64,000 bases of DNA from Roseobacter litoralis Och 149 (GTDB taxonomy: Bacteria > Pseudomonadota > Alphaproteobacteria > Rhodobacterales > Rhodobacteraceae): assembly GCF_000154785.2 (NCBI RefSeq), contig NC_015730.1:3472001-3536000 (forward strand), read 5' to 3'. Positions within the stretch are counted from its first letter, which is position 1. Every line of letters starts with the position of its first letter. Under the pieces are notes generated by a model that saw nothing but the letters and a program-made list of their open reading frames with translations, did not search any database and had not been told where the DNA came from. Positions 9,241 through 19,364 of this stretch are shown here, one piece after another. The position numbers were made by a program, and so were the translations under genes.

Positions 9241-10149
9241 TCAGGCATTGCCGTCTTTGAACTCCAAACCCATTTGCGCGTATCGTTCAGCTTCGTCCAG
9301 CCAGTTGGGCCGCACCTTGACCTGCAGGAACAAATGGACACGACGGCCCAGAAATTCCTCCAATTCTTCGCGTGCCGCCTTGGAAACCGCCTTGATCGTT
9401 TCGCCCTTGTGACCCAGCACGATGCCTTTATGGCCATCCCGTATCACATAGATCAACTGGTCAATTCGTGCCGATCCGTCTTTGCGTTCTTCCCAGCCTT
9501 CCGTTTCAACCGTCATTTGATAGGGCAGTTCCTGATGCAGGCGCAGCGTCAGTTTCTCACGTGTCATCTCGGCGGCGATTGTGCGCATGGGCAGGTCCGC
9601 AATCTGGTCTTCTGGATAAAGCCACGGCCCTTCCGGTACCATACCAGCCAGCCACCCGCGCAGCGCATCAACGCCGTGCCCACGCTCTGCGGAAATCATG
9701 AACGTCTCAGCAAAATCATAGCGCTCATTGAGGTTTTTGCTGAGCGCCAGCAAAACCTCGGCTTGCACCCGGTCAATCTTGTTGATGGCAAGCGCCACAA
9801 CGCGCCCCTGCCCGACGTCGGCCAGACCTTCGAGGATGCGTTCAACGCCTTCGGTCACGCCGCGATGCGCTTCGATGAGCAGCACAACTACATCCGCATC
9901 CGCCGCCCCGCTCCATGCGGCGGCAACCATTGCGCGGTCAAGCCGCCTGCGTGGTTCGAAAAGACCCGGCGTGTCTACGAAGACTATCTGGCTTTCACCT
10001 TCCATGGCCACCCCACGGATGCGCGCACGCGTGGTCTGCACCTTATGGGTGACAATCGATACCTTCGCCCCGACCATTCGGTTGAGCAAAGTCGACTTGC
10101 CCGCGTTGGGCTCTCCGATCAGTGCCACAAATCCCGCACGTTTACTCAT
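9241..10149 (-). CDS. era: GTPase Era
   Basis: A 302-residue GTPase. G1 is [14 protein letters not shown] (about residues 12-25), G3 is DTPG, G4 is NKID. The C-terminal KH domain contains [20 protein letters not shown]. Era binds the 3' end of 16S rRNA and helps 30S assembly at the membrane. The start overlaps the rnc stop by four bases, and the rnc-era order is a conserved pairing for rRNA maturation. Confidence 0.97.
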   Translation of the reverse strand: MSKRAGFVALIGEPNAGKSTLLNRMVGAKVSIVTHKVQTTRARIRGVAMEGESQIVFVDTPGLFEPRRRLDRAMVAAAWSGAADADVVVLLIEAHRGVTEGVERILEGLADVGQGRVVALAINKIDRVQAEVLLALSKNLNERYDFAETFMISAERGHGVDALRGWLAGMVPEGPWLYPEDQIADLPMRTIAAEMTREKLTLRLHQELPYQMTVETEGWEERKDGSARIDQLIYVIRDGHKGIVLGHKGETIKAVSKAAREELEEFLGRRVHLFLQVKVRPNWLDEAERYAQMGLEFKDGNA

Positions 10150-10832
10150 CCGCTTGTCTCCAGTTTCGCCAACAAGGCCTGTGCCGCGGCTTGTTCAGCC
10201 TGCCGCTTTGACCCGGCCGTGGCCTGATCCGTTTCTCCGGTACTGAGCTGCACGGATATTGTGAAAATCGGTGCGTGATCCGGGCCTTTGCGATGCACCT
10301 CTTCGTAGTGGGGCGGTTGCAGTCCGCGCGCCTGCGCCCACTCCTGCAGCGCTGTTTTTGCATCACGCGCATCTTCTTCGACCTCATGCACCCGATCGCC
10401 CCAGAGCCGCAGGATCAAGGCCCGCGCCGCATCAAAGCCCGCATCCTGATACACAGCCGCAATCACCGCTTCGATCGCATCCCCCAAGAGTGCCTGCTTG
10501 CGCCTGCCACCCGATAGCATCTCAGAGCGGCCGAGGCGCAGAACCGCCCCAAGGTCAATCTCGCGCGCGACATCAGCACAGGTCTCTTTACGTACCAAGG
10601 CATTGAAACGCGGGGCAAGCTGGCCCTCGGTCGCGTCATTATCGAGCCCCAGCAGCGCCTCGGCCATGACCAGACCAAGCACCCGGTCGCCCAGAAATTC
10701 CATGCGCTGATTGTCACCACGGTTTGCCGTCGACATGGAAGCATGCGTCACCGCCTGCGCCAAAAGCGAGGGTTGGTTAAACTGATGCCCCAACCGCTTT
10801 TGAAAAGCCTTCAGTTCCGCAGAGAGTTTCAC
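10146..10832 (-). CDS. rnc: Ribonuclease III
   Basis: A 228-residue endoribonuclease with the signature [14 protein letters not shown] at about residues 41-54 and a C-terminal double-strand RNA-binding domain with [18 protein letters not shown]. It cleaves double-stranded RNA, including rRNA precursors. Its ends overlap lepB and era by four bases each, so the three are probably translated as a coupled unit. Confidence 0.97.
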   Translation of the reverse strand: MKLSAELKAFQKRLGHQFNQPSLLAQAVTHASMSTANRGDNQRMEFLGDRVLGLVMAEALLGLDNDATEGQLAPRFNALVRKETCADVAREIDLGAVLRLGRSEMLSGGRRKQALLGDAIEAVIAAVYQDAGFDAARALILRLWGDRVHEVEEDARDAKTALQEWAQARGLQPPHYEEVHRKGPDHAPIFTISVQLSTGETDQATAGSKRQAEQAAAQALLAKLETSG

Positions 10833-11668
10833 TCCACCCTCTTAAAGAAACGATCACTGCGCCATGTCCAGAAAAACAACATGGACCGTCCAGCGGAGGA
10901 GAACATGACCCTGTCCGCGCGACCAATCAGGTTTTCGTACGGTACAAAGCCGACGCCACGCACCTGCCGCGCCAGACGGCTATCGGCGGAGTTGTCGCGG
11001 TTGTCGCCCATAAAGAAGTAATGCCCCTCAGGCACCGTATAAACTCCCGTCCGATCAGACGCCTGCGGCCCGATGTCCAGCACGGTATGGCTGACACCAT
11101 TTGGCAACGTCTCAATCGCGCGGGCCTTGAGGCAGTCGCCCCCGTCCCCGACCGGCCCATTGGAGCAGCGCGGCCTGCGTCCTTCGGGGCCCTGCGGCTC
11201 CATCACCTCGACAAAGTTCCCTGCGGGTTCCTGCGGGGCTTCCTCACCATTGATGTAAACGATGCTATTGCGCATCTGTACCGTATCGCCGGGCAAGCCG
11301 ATCAGACGCTTTATGTAATCGCGCCCCGACACCGGATGGCGGAAAACGATCACATCGCCGCGCTCGGGCTCGCCGCCCAGAATACGCGTGTTTTCACCGT
11401 CCAGAAATCCGCAGATGTTTTTTGCGTCCACGTTAATTCCAAAGCGCGGCATGATAATGCTGGGGCAGGAGGCGTAAGAATAGCCATAGGCCATTTTATT
11501 CACAAAGAGAAAGTCACCAACCAGCAGGGTTTCCTTCATTGAACCCGATGGAATCCAGAATGGCTGAAAGAACAACGTGCGGAAAACACCGGCAATCAGC
11601 AGGGCATAGACAATCGTCTTGATCGTCTCGACAATCGCGTTTCCGGATGTCTCTTCTTTGGCGGCCAT
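10829..11668 (-). CDS. lepB: Signal peptidase I
   Basis: 279 residues from the ATG at 11668 ([10 protein letters not shown]), preceded by GGAG. The open frame extends to 11773, but the upstream part has no family resemblance. One N-terminal membrane segment ([17 protein letters not shown]) is followed by the catalytic Ser motif PSGSMKETL, the catalytic Lys region [13 protein letters not shown], and [11 protein letters not shown]. It removes signal peptides from exported proteins at the outer face of the inner membrane. It is the first gene of the lepB-rnc-era-DUF1491-recO run. Confidence 0.96.
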   Translation of the reverse strand: MAAKEETSGNAIVETIKTIVYALLIAGVFRTLFFQPFWIPSGSMKETLLVGDFLFVNKMAYGYSYASCPSIIMPRFGINVDAKNICGFLDGENTRILGGEPERGDVIVFRHPVSGRDYIKRLIGLPGDTVQMRNSIVYINGEEAPQEPAGNFVEVMEPQGPEGRRPRCSNGPVGDGGDCLKARAIETLPNGVSHTVLDIGPQASDRTGVYTVPEGHYFFMGDNRDNSADSRLARQVRGVGFVPYENLIGRADRVMFSSAGRSMLFFWTWRSDRFFKRVE

Positions 11669-11859
11669 TTGGGCAGGCTCCATCAATTTGTTTGGCTCGT
11701 AATGAGGGGGGCGCGGGGCACTGTCAAGACAGGCCCACACAACGTTGAGTGAGTTTGCCCTGCGCGCTCCCAAGCGACGCAGTTCGAAATGCCACGGTTC
11801 ACACTGATACTGTGCCGATCTGCGCCGGTACTTTTACATTGGGGGTGTAACGGCTGCTT

Positions 11860-12264
11860 TCAGCTTTTGACGGGCAAGGCCTCGATCACCACAAAGGCCT
11901 GCGCCCACGGGTGGTCGTCGGTCAGCGTTACATGGATGACGGCCTCATGACCGGGCGGGGTCATCGCCGCCAACCGCTCTTGCGCCCAGCCTGTGACATG
12001 CATGACGGGCTGGCCGGATTTGAGATTGGTGACCGACATGTCCTTCCACGCGATCCCCATGGCAAGGCCAGTGCCCAGAGCCTTGGAACACGCCTCTTTT
12101 GCCGCCCAGCGTTTTGCATATGTGCCAGCAACATCGCGCCGCCGTTCCGCCTTGGCCTGCTCGATGTCGGTAAAGACGCGGTTGCGAAACCGATCCCCAA
12201 AGCGGTCGAGTGTGCGTGCAATACGTTCAATATTCGCGAGGTCCGTCCCGATGCCGAGAATCAT
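11860..12264 (-). CDS. acpS: Holo-[acyl-carrier-protein] synthase
   Basis: 134 residues from the ATG at 12264 ([15 protein letters not shown]); the frame is open further upstream but without homology. The Mg-binding Asp is in GIGTDL and the Glu in [15 protein letters not shown], both family hallmarks. The enzyme transfers 4'-phosphopantetheine from CoA to apo-ACP. The start overlaps the stop of the LysE-type exporter by four bases. Confidence 0.95.
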   Translation of the reverse strand: MILGIGTDLANIERIARTLDRFGDRFRNRVFTDIEQAKAERRRDVAGTYAKRWAAKEACSKALGTGLAMGIAWKDMSVTNLKSGQPVMHVTGWAQERLAAMTPPGHEAVIHVTLTDDHPWAQAFVVIEALPVKS

Positions 12265-12887
12265 GCCAGCCGTGCGGTCAGAATCTTCAGGCTGGCAAAT
12301 GCAAACAACAGACCAAACGCCGCCTCGAAACCGCGCTTGGCGCGCGTATATGCCCGCGCAATCGGTGCCGCCGAGAATAATATCGCATAGCCGAAAAACA
12401 CGAAGCTGGACGCACAGATCAAAGCTGCAAACAAGCTCCAGACGGATGCAGGGCCTGCGCCGGGTGCCAATGCGATAGCGTAGATTGCGCCCCATCCCAG
12501 GACTGCTTTGGGGTTGGTCAGATGCAGCATCAATCCTTTCAGGAAGAGTTTGCGCGCCGCAACCGGCGGAATTTTTACCTCGCCTCCGCGCCAGGCTGAG
12601 CGCAGAGACTTCAGCGCAAGATACATAAGATAGGCGGCACCGAGGTATCGAATGACTTCAAAAAGCCATGCGTTATTCATCATGATGGCGGAAAAACCCA
12701 GAGCCGCCGTAATGCCCCAACAGGCCGAACCGACAACGATACCCGCAGCCACCGTGAGTCCGGCCCGACGCCCCAACTGCATCGAGGTGCCGGAAATGGC
12801 CAGCGTCGCCGGTCCGGGGCTGCCGCCGCCAATGACCCAGCCCAGCAGGATAAGTGGCAAAGGCAACAAGAGCATCGTGTCCGTCAT
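12261..12887 (-). CDS. LysE/RhtB-family exporter
   Basis: A 208-residue inner-membrane protein with about six hydrophobic segments. The N-terminal [22 protein letters not shown] is the LysE-family signature, and the segment [18 protein letters not shown] also fits. The family exports amino acids and related small molecules; the substrate here is unknown. It sits between pdxJ and acpS with four-base overlaps at both ends. Confidence 0.85.
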   Translation of the reverse strand: MTDTMLLLPLPLILLGWVIGGGSPGPATLAISGTSMQLGRRAGLTVAAGIVVGSACWGITAALGFSAIMMNNAWLFEVIRYLGAAYLMYLALKSLRSAWRGGEVKIPPVAARKLFLKGLMLHLTNPKAVLGWGAIYAIALAPGAGPASVWSLFAALICASSFVFFGYAILFSAAPIARAYTRAKRGFEAAFGLLFAFASLKILTARLA

Positions 12888-13636
12888 GCCCGCGCCTCAT
12901 CCATGAGACGGCGCATTTCCGCAATCGCAGGCTCCAACCCCAGAAAGATCGACTCGCCAATCAGGAAATGGCCAATATTCAATTCGAGCACCTCAGGAAA
13001 GGCGGCGACAGGCTGCACAGTGTCATAGGTCAGCCCATGGCCTGCATGAACCTCAAGGCCGAGGGAATGGGCAAAACCCGCCATGTCCCTCAGGCGCGCG
13101 AGTTCACTGTCACGCCGTTCGAAATCCCCCTCAGCATGGGCGTCGCAATAGGCGCCGGTGTGCAGCTCGATGACTTCAGCCCCGATCCGGTGCGCCGCTT
13201 CGATCTGGCGTTTTTCTGCAGCGATAAAGATCGACACCCGGCACCCGGCCTCGCGCAAGGGTGCAATGAAATGGGCCAGCACGTTTTCCTCGCGGGCGAC
13301 TTCAAGGCCACCCTCGGTCGTGCGCTCTTCGCGCTTTTCGGGCACAATGCACACCGCGTGCGGTTTATGGCGCAAGGCGATCTGTTGCATCTCATCCGTG
13401 GCCGCCATCTCGAAATTGAGCGGCACGCTCAGCACATCCATCAGCCCTTCGATATCCGCATCCGAAATATGACGACGATCTTCGCGCAGATGCGCGGTAA
13501 TACCATCCGCGCCTGCTTCTTCGGCAATCCGCGCCGCACGCAGGGGATCAGGATAGGCACCGCCGCGCGCATTCCGCACGGTCGCCACATGGTCAATGTT
13601 CACGCCAAGGCGCAGTTTTCTCTGATCGGACACCAC
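12884..13636 (-). CDS. pdxJ: Pyridoxine 5'-phosphate synthase
   Basis: A 250-residue TIM-barrel enzyme of normal length. Family motifs are LRLGVNIDHVATVRNARGG near the N terminus, DGITAHLREDRRHI, and LNIGHFLIGESIFLGL near the C terminus. It condenses 1-deoxyxylulose 5-phosphate with 3-amino-2-oxopropyl phosphate in the last step of de novo vitamin B6 synthesis. It leads the pdxJ-LysE-acpS coupled set. Confidence 0.97.
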   Translation of the reverse strand: MVSDQRKLRLGVNIDHVATVRNARGGAYPDPLRAARIAEEAGADGITAHLREDRRHISDADIEGLMDVLSVPLNFEMAATDEMQQIALRHKPHAVCIVPEKREERTTEGGLEVAREENVLAHFIAPLREAGCRVSIFIAAEKRQIEAAHRIGAEVIELHTGAYCDAHAEGDFERRDSELARLRDMAGFAHSLGLEVHAGHGLTYDTVQPVAAFPEVLELNIGHFLIGESIFLGLEPAIAEMRRLMDEARA

Positions 13637-13663
13637 TGGCCCTCCCCTGATATTGCGGCCGGA

Positions 13664-14338
13664 TCATTGCCCGGCGGGCGGACGCTCCGCTTTTCGTTTC
13701 GCTTCTGCTTTCGCAGCCGCCTTGGCTTTGATCGCTTCAAGTTTGCTTTTGATCAAACCCTTGCGTCGCTTTTGATATACGCGGATGAGCGGCACTGACA
13801 AATAGTAGCACAGCGCGCCAAAGAAAATACCCGACACGAACCCCCCGACCATGTAGGGAAAGAAAATCTCGTCATAGAAAACCCGAAGGTGCGACCAGTC
13901 TGCGGTATCATCCGTGAACATCGCAACGAAGTTGTGATGCAGATCCGCCGCCGCATCCGCGAACTTGCCGCCAAAGGAGCGGTGAATGCCCTCATCAACC
14001 GGATCCCCGAGGATCCAGTGACCCGAGGACAAAGCGGCCACACCGATGGGCACATAGGTCAGCGGGTTGCCAAAGAACGTTGCCATCAATGACGCGATCA
14101 CATTGCCGCGCATCACAAAGGCCAGACCCGCCGCGATAAAAAAATGAAAACCGTAAAACGGCGAGAATGACGCGAAAACACCGGCAAATATACCACGCGC
14201 GATCCGTTCGGGGCTGTCAGGCAGCCTGCGCATCCGGTGCTTGACGTAATGAAATGCACGGGTCCACCCACCCCGTGGCCACAGAGCTTCAAGCACAGCA
14301 CGCGGCCAGCTTTTGGGATCTCTGCGTTTAAAGACCAA
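13664..14338 (-). CDS. DUF2062 membrane protein
   Basis: A 224-residue protein with three or four membrane segments. The DUF2062 hallmarks are SPERIARGIFAGVFASFSPFYGFHF, FFGNPLTYVPI, and a lysine/alanine-rich C-terminal tail. No function is established for the family. It sits between the RelA/SpoT homologue and pdxJ, 27 bases before pdxJ, and probably belongs to the same transcript. Confidence 0.8.
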   Translation of the reverse strand: MVFKRRDPKSWPRAVLEALWPRGGWTRAFHYVKHRMRRLPDSPERIARGIFAGVFASFSPFYGFHFFIAAGLAFVMRGNVIASLMATFFGNPLTYVPIGVAALSSGHWILGDPVDEGIHRSFGGKFADAAADLHHNFVAMFTDDTADWSHLRVFYDEIFFPYMVGGFVSGIFFGALCYYLSVPLIRVYQKRRKGLIKSKLEAIKAKAAAKAEAKRKAERPPAGQ

Positions 14339-14424
14339 CTGTGGCGTCCTTACTCAATTCTTGTACAGGGTGGCGCGTGCCATTCATCCCAAAATTATGA
14401 CGACCCGATGACCGCGATGCGACA

Positions 14425-16581
14425 TCAGGCAGGTGTTTCCGATGTATCATGCGCCATATTTCTATACCGCGATACGGAGGCAACATCGCTCTCTGCCTCC
14501 AGCGTGAGCATAAGGGAATGAAGATGCGCCACATCTCGAAGCTCTACATAGATCAATATCAGGAAATAATCAGGCTTTCTGTCGACAAATTGTAAATCTG
14601 AAATATTCGCTCGGGTTTCACCGATCAATGTGCAAATTCGCCCCAGTGTCCCTGCATCGTTGTTCAGGGTGAGCTCAATCGTTGCCCCGTAGACCGCAGG
14701 GTGCGCACCTTCGTGCCAGCGCAGATCAAGCCACCGGTCAGGCTGGGCCTCATACGCACTCATCCGGTCGCAATCAATCGCATGCACGACGACGCCACGC
14801 CCTTTGAAGGTAATCCCGACAATCCGCTCGCCCGGCAGCGGCTGACAGCAAAAAGCCCGCTCAAAATACTGCCCGGGCGACAGACCTATCACAGCGCGTT
14901 TCGCATCAACTTTTGCGCCCTCCTTGGGCACAAGCTCGGGGTACACAGCCTGCACGACTTCGCGTCCGGTGATCTCGGCACTGCCAAGACGGGCGAGCAG
15001 GTCAATACGGTCATCGCAGCGCATGTTGCGCGCTGCCGTCGAGAGCGCCTTGTCGGTCGCTTTGCGGCCCACATGCTCAAATGCGGAGCGTGCAAGTTCC
15101 CGCCCCAGTTTGACGAAACGGGCCCGGTCTTCCTCGCGCAGCGCACGCCGGATGGCGGATCGCGCCTTGCCCGTTACCGCAATATCAAGCCACGTCGCCT
15201 GCGGGCTTTGGCCTTCGGCGGTGATCACCTCGACCGACTGGCCGTTTTTCAAACGCGTCCAGAGCGGGACGCGCATGTGATCAACCTTGGCCCCCACACA
15301 GGCCATGCCAATGCGCGTATGGATCGCAAAGGCAAAGTCGATGGGCGTGGCCCCGCGCGGCAGCTTCACGACTTCCCCTTTGGGCGTGAAACAGAAAACC
15401 TGATCTGAATACATCTCAAGCTTGACCGCTTCGAGGAAGTCCTCGTGATCTTCCTCGGCGTCAAACTGCTCGGTCAGGGTGCTGATCCATTTCGCAGGAT
15501 CGACCGCAAATGGGTTATTGCTGCGCACACCGTCCCGGTAGGACCAATGCGCCGCCACGCCGGTTTCGGCAACATCGTTCATCTGAACAGTTCTGATCTG
15601 AACCTCGACGCGTTTTCCGTCGCGCCCGGATACGGTGGTATGGATCGAACGATACCCGTTGGTTTTGGGCTGACTGATGTAGTCCTTGAACCTGCCCGGC
15701 ACAGCCCGCCACCGCTGATGAATGGCCCCCAGTGCCCGATAGCAGTCTTCTTCGTTTTCCGTGATGATGCGAAACCCGTAGATGTCCGAAAGCCGCGCAA
15801 AGGACTGGTCCTTTTCCTGCATCTTGCGCCAGATCGAATAGGGCTTTTTGGCGCGTCCGAAGACTTCGGCCTCTACGCCGGCTTTGTCCAACTCAAGCCG
15901 CATGTCACCGGTAATGCGCTGGATCACATCGCCCGTTTCTTTTTGCAGGTTGATGAAGCGGCGGATGATCGACGCGCGCCCCTCCGGATTGAGCACCCGA
16001 AACGCGAGATCCTCAAGCTCTTCGCGCATCCATTGCATCCCCATACGCCCCGCCAGCGGCGCATAGATATCCATGGTTTCGCGTGCCTTCTGGGCCTGCT
16101 TTTCCGGCTTCATCGCGCGGATGGTGCGCATGTTGTGCAGCCGGTCCGACAGCTTGACCAGAATGACCCGCAAGTCTTTCGACATGGCCATGAACAGCTT
16201 GCGGAAATTCTCGGCCTGTTTGGTCTGCGAGGAATTGAGCTGCAGATTGGTGAGTTTGGTCACGCCATCGACAAGCTCGGCGATCTCACTGCCAAAGCGC
16301 GCGGCAACCTCGGAATAGGACGCTTGTGTGTCTTCAATCGTGTCATGCAGCAATGCTGTGATCAGCGTTGCATCATCCAGATTCTGCTCTGTCAGGATCG
16401 CTGCAACAGCCACCGGATGATTGAAATACAGCTCACCCGAGTGGCGCAACTGTTCCGCATGCATCTCGCGGCCATAATCATAGGCCGCGCGAATCAACTT
16501 CTGGTTGGTTTTTGGATTGTAGCGCAGGACGAGCGACACGAGGTCATCGGCGGATATTTCCAAATGATCGCCGTCCTTCAT
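14425..16581 (-). CDS. spoT: Bifunctional (p)ppGpp synthetase/hydrolase (RSH)
   Basis: A 718-residue protein with the full RSH layout: an HD hydrolase domain (about residues 40-200, with HPVAVAAIL and ALLHDTIEDT), a synthetase domain (about 230-370, with YGFRIITENEEDCYRALG and NGYRSIHTTV), a TGS domain, and a C-terminal ACT domain. The synthetase motif RFKD matches the RxKD form found in enzymes with both activities, so synthesis and hydrolysis are both expected. It is probably the only long RSH of the organism, as in most alphaproteobacteria. It follows rpoZ by 37 bases, the usual rpoZ-spoT order. Confidence 0.96.
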   Translation of the reverse strand: MKDGDHLEISADDLVSLVLRYNPKTNQKLIRAAYDYGREMHAEQLRHSGELYFNHPVAVAAILTEQNLDDATLITALLHDTIEDTQASYSEVAARFGSEIAELVDGVTKLTNLQLNSSQTKQAENFRKLFMAMSKDLRVILVKLSDRLHNMRTIRAMKPEKQAQKARETMDIYAPLAGRMGMQWMREELEDLAFRVLNPEGRASIIRRFINLQKETGDVIQRITGDMRLELDKAGVEAEVFGRAKKPYSIWRKMQEKDQSFARLSDIYGFRIITENEEDCYRALGAIHQRWRAVPGRFKDYISQPKTNGYRSIHTTVSGRDGKRVEVQIRTVQMNDVAETGVAAHWSYRDGVRSNNPFAVDPAKWISTLTEQFDAEEDHEDFLEAVKLEMYSDQVFCFTPKGEVVKLPRGATPIDFAFAIHTRIGMACVGAKVDHMRVPLWTRLKNGQSVEVITAEGQSPQATWLDIAVTGKARSAIRRALREEDRARFVKLGRELARSAFEHVGRKATDKALSTAARNMRCDDRIDLLARLGSAEITGREVVQAVYPELVPKEGAKVDAKRAVIGLSPGQYFERAFCCQPLPGERIVGITFKGRGVVVHAIDCDRMSAYEAQPDRWLDLRWHEGAHPAVYGATIELTLNNDAGTLGRICTLIGETRANISDLQFVDRKPDYFLILIYVELRDVAHLHSLMLTLEAESDVASVSRYRNMAHDTSETPA

Positions 16582-16618
16582 GTCATCCGCCTCTCACGCC
16601 GGATCAGGCGGGCTGTGC

Positions 16619-16972
16619 TCAGCCCTGCCCTTGTGCCGCCATCAGTTGACGCAGCAGCATCTCTTCGGACATGCTGTCTTCTTCCGGCTTGTCCTGTTCG
16701 GCACCCATCAGCAACGCCATTGCGTCCTCTTCGGGTTCATCAACCTCGATCTGATGCTGATTGCTCTCGATCAGGCGCTCGCGCAGATCGTCGGCACTTT
16801 GGGTTTCATCGGCAATCTCACGGAGCGACACAACCGGGTTTTTGTCATTGTCACGGTTCACCGTGGGCGCAGACCCAGCTGAAATTTCGCGCGCACGATG
16901 TGCCGCGAGCATCACAAGCTCGAACCGGTTTGGAACTTTATCAACGCAATCTTCAACTGTGACGCGGGCCAT
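16619..16972 (-). CDS. rpoZ: RNA polymerase omega subunit
   Basis: A 117-residue protein. The N terminus [21 protein letters not shown] and the following AHRAREI are diagnostic for omega. The subunit assists assembly of the beta' subunit and, with RSH next door, is part of ppGpp response in many bacteria. The acidic C-terminal half is an alphaproteobacterial extension. Confidence 0.95.
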   Translation of the reverse strand: MARVTVEDCVDKVPNRFELVMLAAHRAREISAGSAPTVNRDNDKNPVVSLREIADETQSADDLRERLIESNQHQIEVDEPEEDAMALLMGAEQDKPEEDSMSEEMLLRQLMAAQGQG

Positions 16973-17048
16973 GAAACATCTCCATCAGACAGAGTAGGGG
17001 CGGAAGTGTGTTATTTAAGTCGGTTGCCACCGCTTTACAAGCAGAGAA

Positions 17049-17657
17049 TTACAGCTCACGGACTTCGTTTCTGAGGTCTTCCGGAAGGGCTTCAACCATC
17101 TCATTGACGCTCATTCCCGTGATGGGATGACGCCAATCCGGCGCAACATCGGCCAGTGGGATCAAGACAAAAGCCCGCTCATGCAGGCGCGGGTGCGGCA
17201 GGATCAACCGCTCCGGTGATTTGGTCATCTGTTGTTCAAGCGGCAACTGCGCCCAGTGATCATATGTCCCGCGATCAGGCAAAACCTGATCCGCCATCGC
17301 GATCAGATCAAGGTCCAGAGTACGCGGCTCCCAACGCTTGGTCCGGGTGCGCTTGAACAGTGATTCAATCTCATGAAGATGGCTCAAAAGGTCGGCTGCA
17401 TCCAGTTCCGTTTCAAGGGTGAAGGCCGCATTGACAAAATCCGGGCCAGATCCCGCCGGGAAGGCAGCTGTGCGAAACAGCCTGCTGAAAGCCCGAATCG
17501 CTCCAACCTTAACGGGAAATTCTTTCAATGCATTCAGTACGGTATCGCGTGGGGTTCCGTTGCGTAACCCTTGGTTTGACCCCACGGCAATTAGTGCAAG
17601 TGACCGTAATTGTGGCGATTTTCTGCCAATTTTCCCCTGTCTTGTCACTTGCGGCAC
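17049..17657 (-). CDS. folK: 2-amino-4-hydroxy-6-hydroxymethyldihydropteridine pyrophosphokinase
   Basis: A 202-residue HPPK. The core begins ALIAVGSNQGLRNGT after a roughly 20-residue extension, and contains DFVNAAFTLETELDA, RWEPRTLDLDLIAM and ILPHPRLHERAFVLIPL. It transfers pyrophosphate from ATP to 6-hydroxymethyl-dihydropterin in folate synthesis. The gene is 76 bases upstream of rpoZ and divergent from the NYN-domain gene. Confidence 0.93.
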   Translation of the reverse strand: MPQVTRQGKIGRKSPQLRSLALIAVGSNQGLRNGTPRDTVLNALKEFPVKVGAIRAFSRLFRTAAFPAGSGPDFVNAAFTLETELDAADLLSHLHEIESLFKRTRTKRWEPRTLDLDLIAMADQVLPDRGTYDHWAQLPLEQQMTKSPERLILPHPRLHERAFVLIPLADVAPDWRHPITGMSVNEMVEALPEDLRNEVREL

Positions 17658-17753
17658 AGTTAAAAAACCCTATTTTGTTCAATTGTCGGGTGCAGAAATT
17701 TTATCACAACATTTTACGAGCACCAGCGCCTGACTAATCGAAAGGACACTTAG

Positions 17754-18302
17754 ATGTTTTACAAGGACGAACGGCTTGCGCTGTTCATCGACGGCTCGAA
17801 TTTGTACGCGGCTGCCAAATCACTGGGGTTTGACATCGACTACAAATTACTGCGTCAGGAATTCATGCGTCGCGGGAAGTTGCTGCGCGCATTTTACTAC
17901 ACGGCGCTGCTCGAAAATGACGAGTATTCCCCGATCCGCCCACTCGTGGACTGGCTCAATTACAACGGGTTCACGATGGTTACAAAACCGGCAAAGGAAT
18001 ACACCGACAGCATGGGCCGCCGTAAGGTCAAAGGTAACATGGACATTGAGCTGGCCGTCGACGCCATGGAACTGGCACCGCGGGTTGATCACATCGTGTT
18101 GTTTTCCGGCGATGGCGATTTCCGTCCGCTGATCGAGAGCCTTCAACGCTCTGGCGTGCGCGTGTCTGTCGTGTCGACGATTCGCAGTCAGCCCCCGATG
18201 ATTTCTGACGAGTTGCGCCGTCAGGCGGACAATTTCATTGAGCTCGACGAACTGAAAGACGTTATAGGTCGCCCTCCGCGCGAGTATAACGAGGCAAGTT
18301 AA
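17754..18302 (+). CDS. NYN-domain (LabA/DUF88-type) protein
   Basis: A 182-residue protein of the PIN-like NYN superfamily. Motifs: LALFIDGSNLYAAAKSLG (first acidic residue), MDIELAVDAMELA (second acidic set), and VLFSGDGDFRPLIESLQ (third). The acidic pattern suggests metal-dependent nuclease activity on RNA, but this is known only for some relatives. It stands alone, divergent from folK and 100 bases ahead of ispH. Confidence 0.85.
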   Translation: MFYKDERLALFIDGSNLYAAAKSLGFDIDYKLLRQEFMRRGKLLRAFYYTALLENDEYSPIRPLVDWLNYNGFTMVTKPAKEYTDSMGRRKVKGNMDIELAVDAMELAPRVDHIVLFSGDGDFRPLIESLQRSGVRVSVVSTIRSQPPMISDELRRQADNFIELDELKDVIGRPPREYNEAS

Positions 18303-18403
18303 ATGAAAACCGTTTCAGAGGGGGACCTGCGTTGCGGCATGTCACCCTCTGGACGCAGCCGCGTCAAACCCTTACCTCTGAGACATCTGATCCGGAGTAA
18401 GAC

Positions 18404-19354
18404 ATGACGAAACCGCCCCTGACCCTCTTTCTTGCAGCACCGCGTGGTTTTTGCGCAGGCGTTGATCGTGCGATCAAGATCGTGGAACTGGCGCTCGATA
18501 GATGGGGCACGCCCGTTTATGTCAGGCATGAAATCGTGCACAATAAATTCGTGGTGGACGGGCTGCGCGCAAAAGGCGCCATCTTCGTCGAAGAGCTTTC
18601 GGAATGTCCTGACGACAGGCCCGTGATCTTTTCCGCCCATGGCGTGCCCAAATCCGTGCCGACCGCGGCGCAGGCGCGCAACCTGGTCTATGTGGATGCC
18701 ACCTGCCCCCTTGTCAGCAAGGTGCATATCGAAGCGCAACGCCACGCAGACAACGGGCTTCAGATGATCATGATCGGCCATGCAGGCCACCCCGAAACCG
18801 TCGGCACCATGGGTCAGTTGCCTGAAGGCGAGGTCCTGTTGGTGGAAACCCCTGAAGATGTGGCGACCGTCGAGATAAGAGACCCGGCGAAACTGGCCTA
18901 TGTCACGCAGACCACACTCAGTGTTGATGACACCGCTGATGTGGTCGCCGCCTTGCAGCAGCGTTTTCCATTGATTGTGGGCCCGCACAAGGAGGACATC
19001 TGCTATGCGACCACCAACCGACAGGAGGCCGTCAAGGCCATGGCCCCGAAATGCGACGCGATGCTGGTTGTCGGGGCACCCAATTCGTCAAACTCGCGCC
19101 GCCTTGTCGAGGTTGGCGCACGGGCCGGTTGTCAATACGCGCAGCTTGTCCAGCGCGCCACGGATATCGACTGGCGCGCCCTTGATGGCATCAGCAGCAT
19201 TGGCATCACCGCCGGGGCATCTGCGCCAGAGGTCTTGATCAACGAGGTGATCGCCGCGTTCGACGCACACTATGATGTGACCCAAGAGGTGGTCGAGACT
19301 GCGGTCGAAAACGTGGAATTCAAAGTGCCGCGTGTCTTGCGCGAACCGGCCTGA
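18404..19354 (+). CDS. ispH: 4-hydroxy-3-methylbut-2-enyl diphosphate reductase
   Basis: A 316-residue iron-sulfur enzyme. The three cluster cysteines are visible in [22 protein letters not shown] and [25 protein letters not shown] near residue 225 is the conserved substrate segment. It makes IPP and DMAPP in the last step of the MEP isoprenoid pathway. The next gene starts about 10 bases later and is probably co-transcribed. Confidence 0.97.
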   Translation: MTKPPLTLFLAAPRGFCAGVDRAIKIVELALDRWGTPVYVRHEIVHNKFVVDGLRAKGAIFVEELSECPDDRPVIFSAHGVPKSVPTAAQARNLVYVDATCPLVSKVHIEAQRHADNGLQMIMIGHAGHPETVGTMGQLPEGEVLLVETPEDVATVEIRDPAKLAYVTQTTLSVDDTADVVAALQQRFPLIVGPHKEDICYATTNRQEAVKAMAPKCDAMLVVGAPNSSNSRRLVEVGARAGCQYAQLVQRATDIDWRALDGISSIGITAGASAPEVLINEVIAAFDAHYDVTQEVVETAVENVEFKVPRVLREPA

Positions 19355-19364
19355 ACCGCGCCGC

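Noticed and set aside
15445..16962. 505-codon open frame antisense to the RSH gene and rpoZ
   Set aside because: It spans two confirmed genes on the opposite strand and has no recognisable domain.
19332..19364. Upstream start for the GNAT-like gene inside ispH
   Set aside because: It overlaps ispH by 23 bases and the extra residues are not family-like; the ATG at 19365 is preferred.
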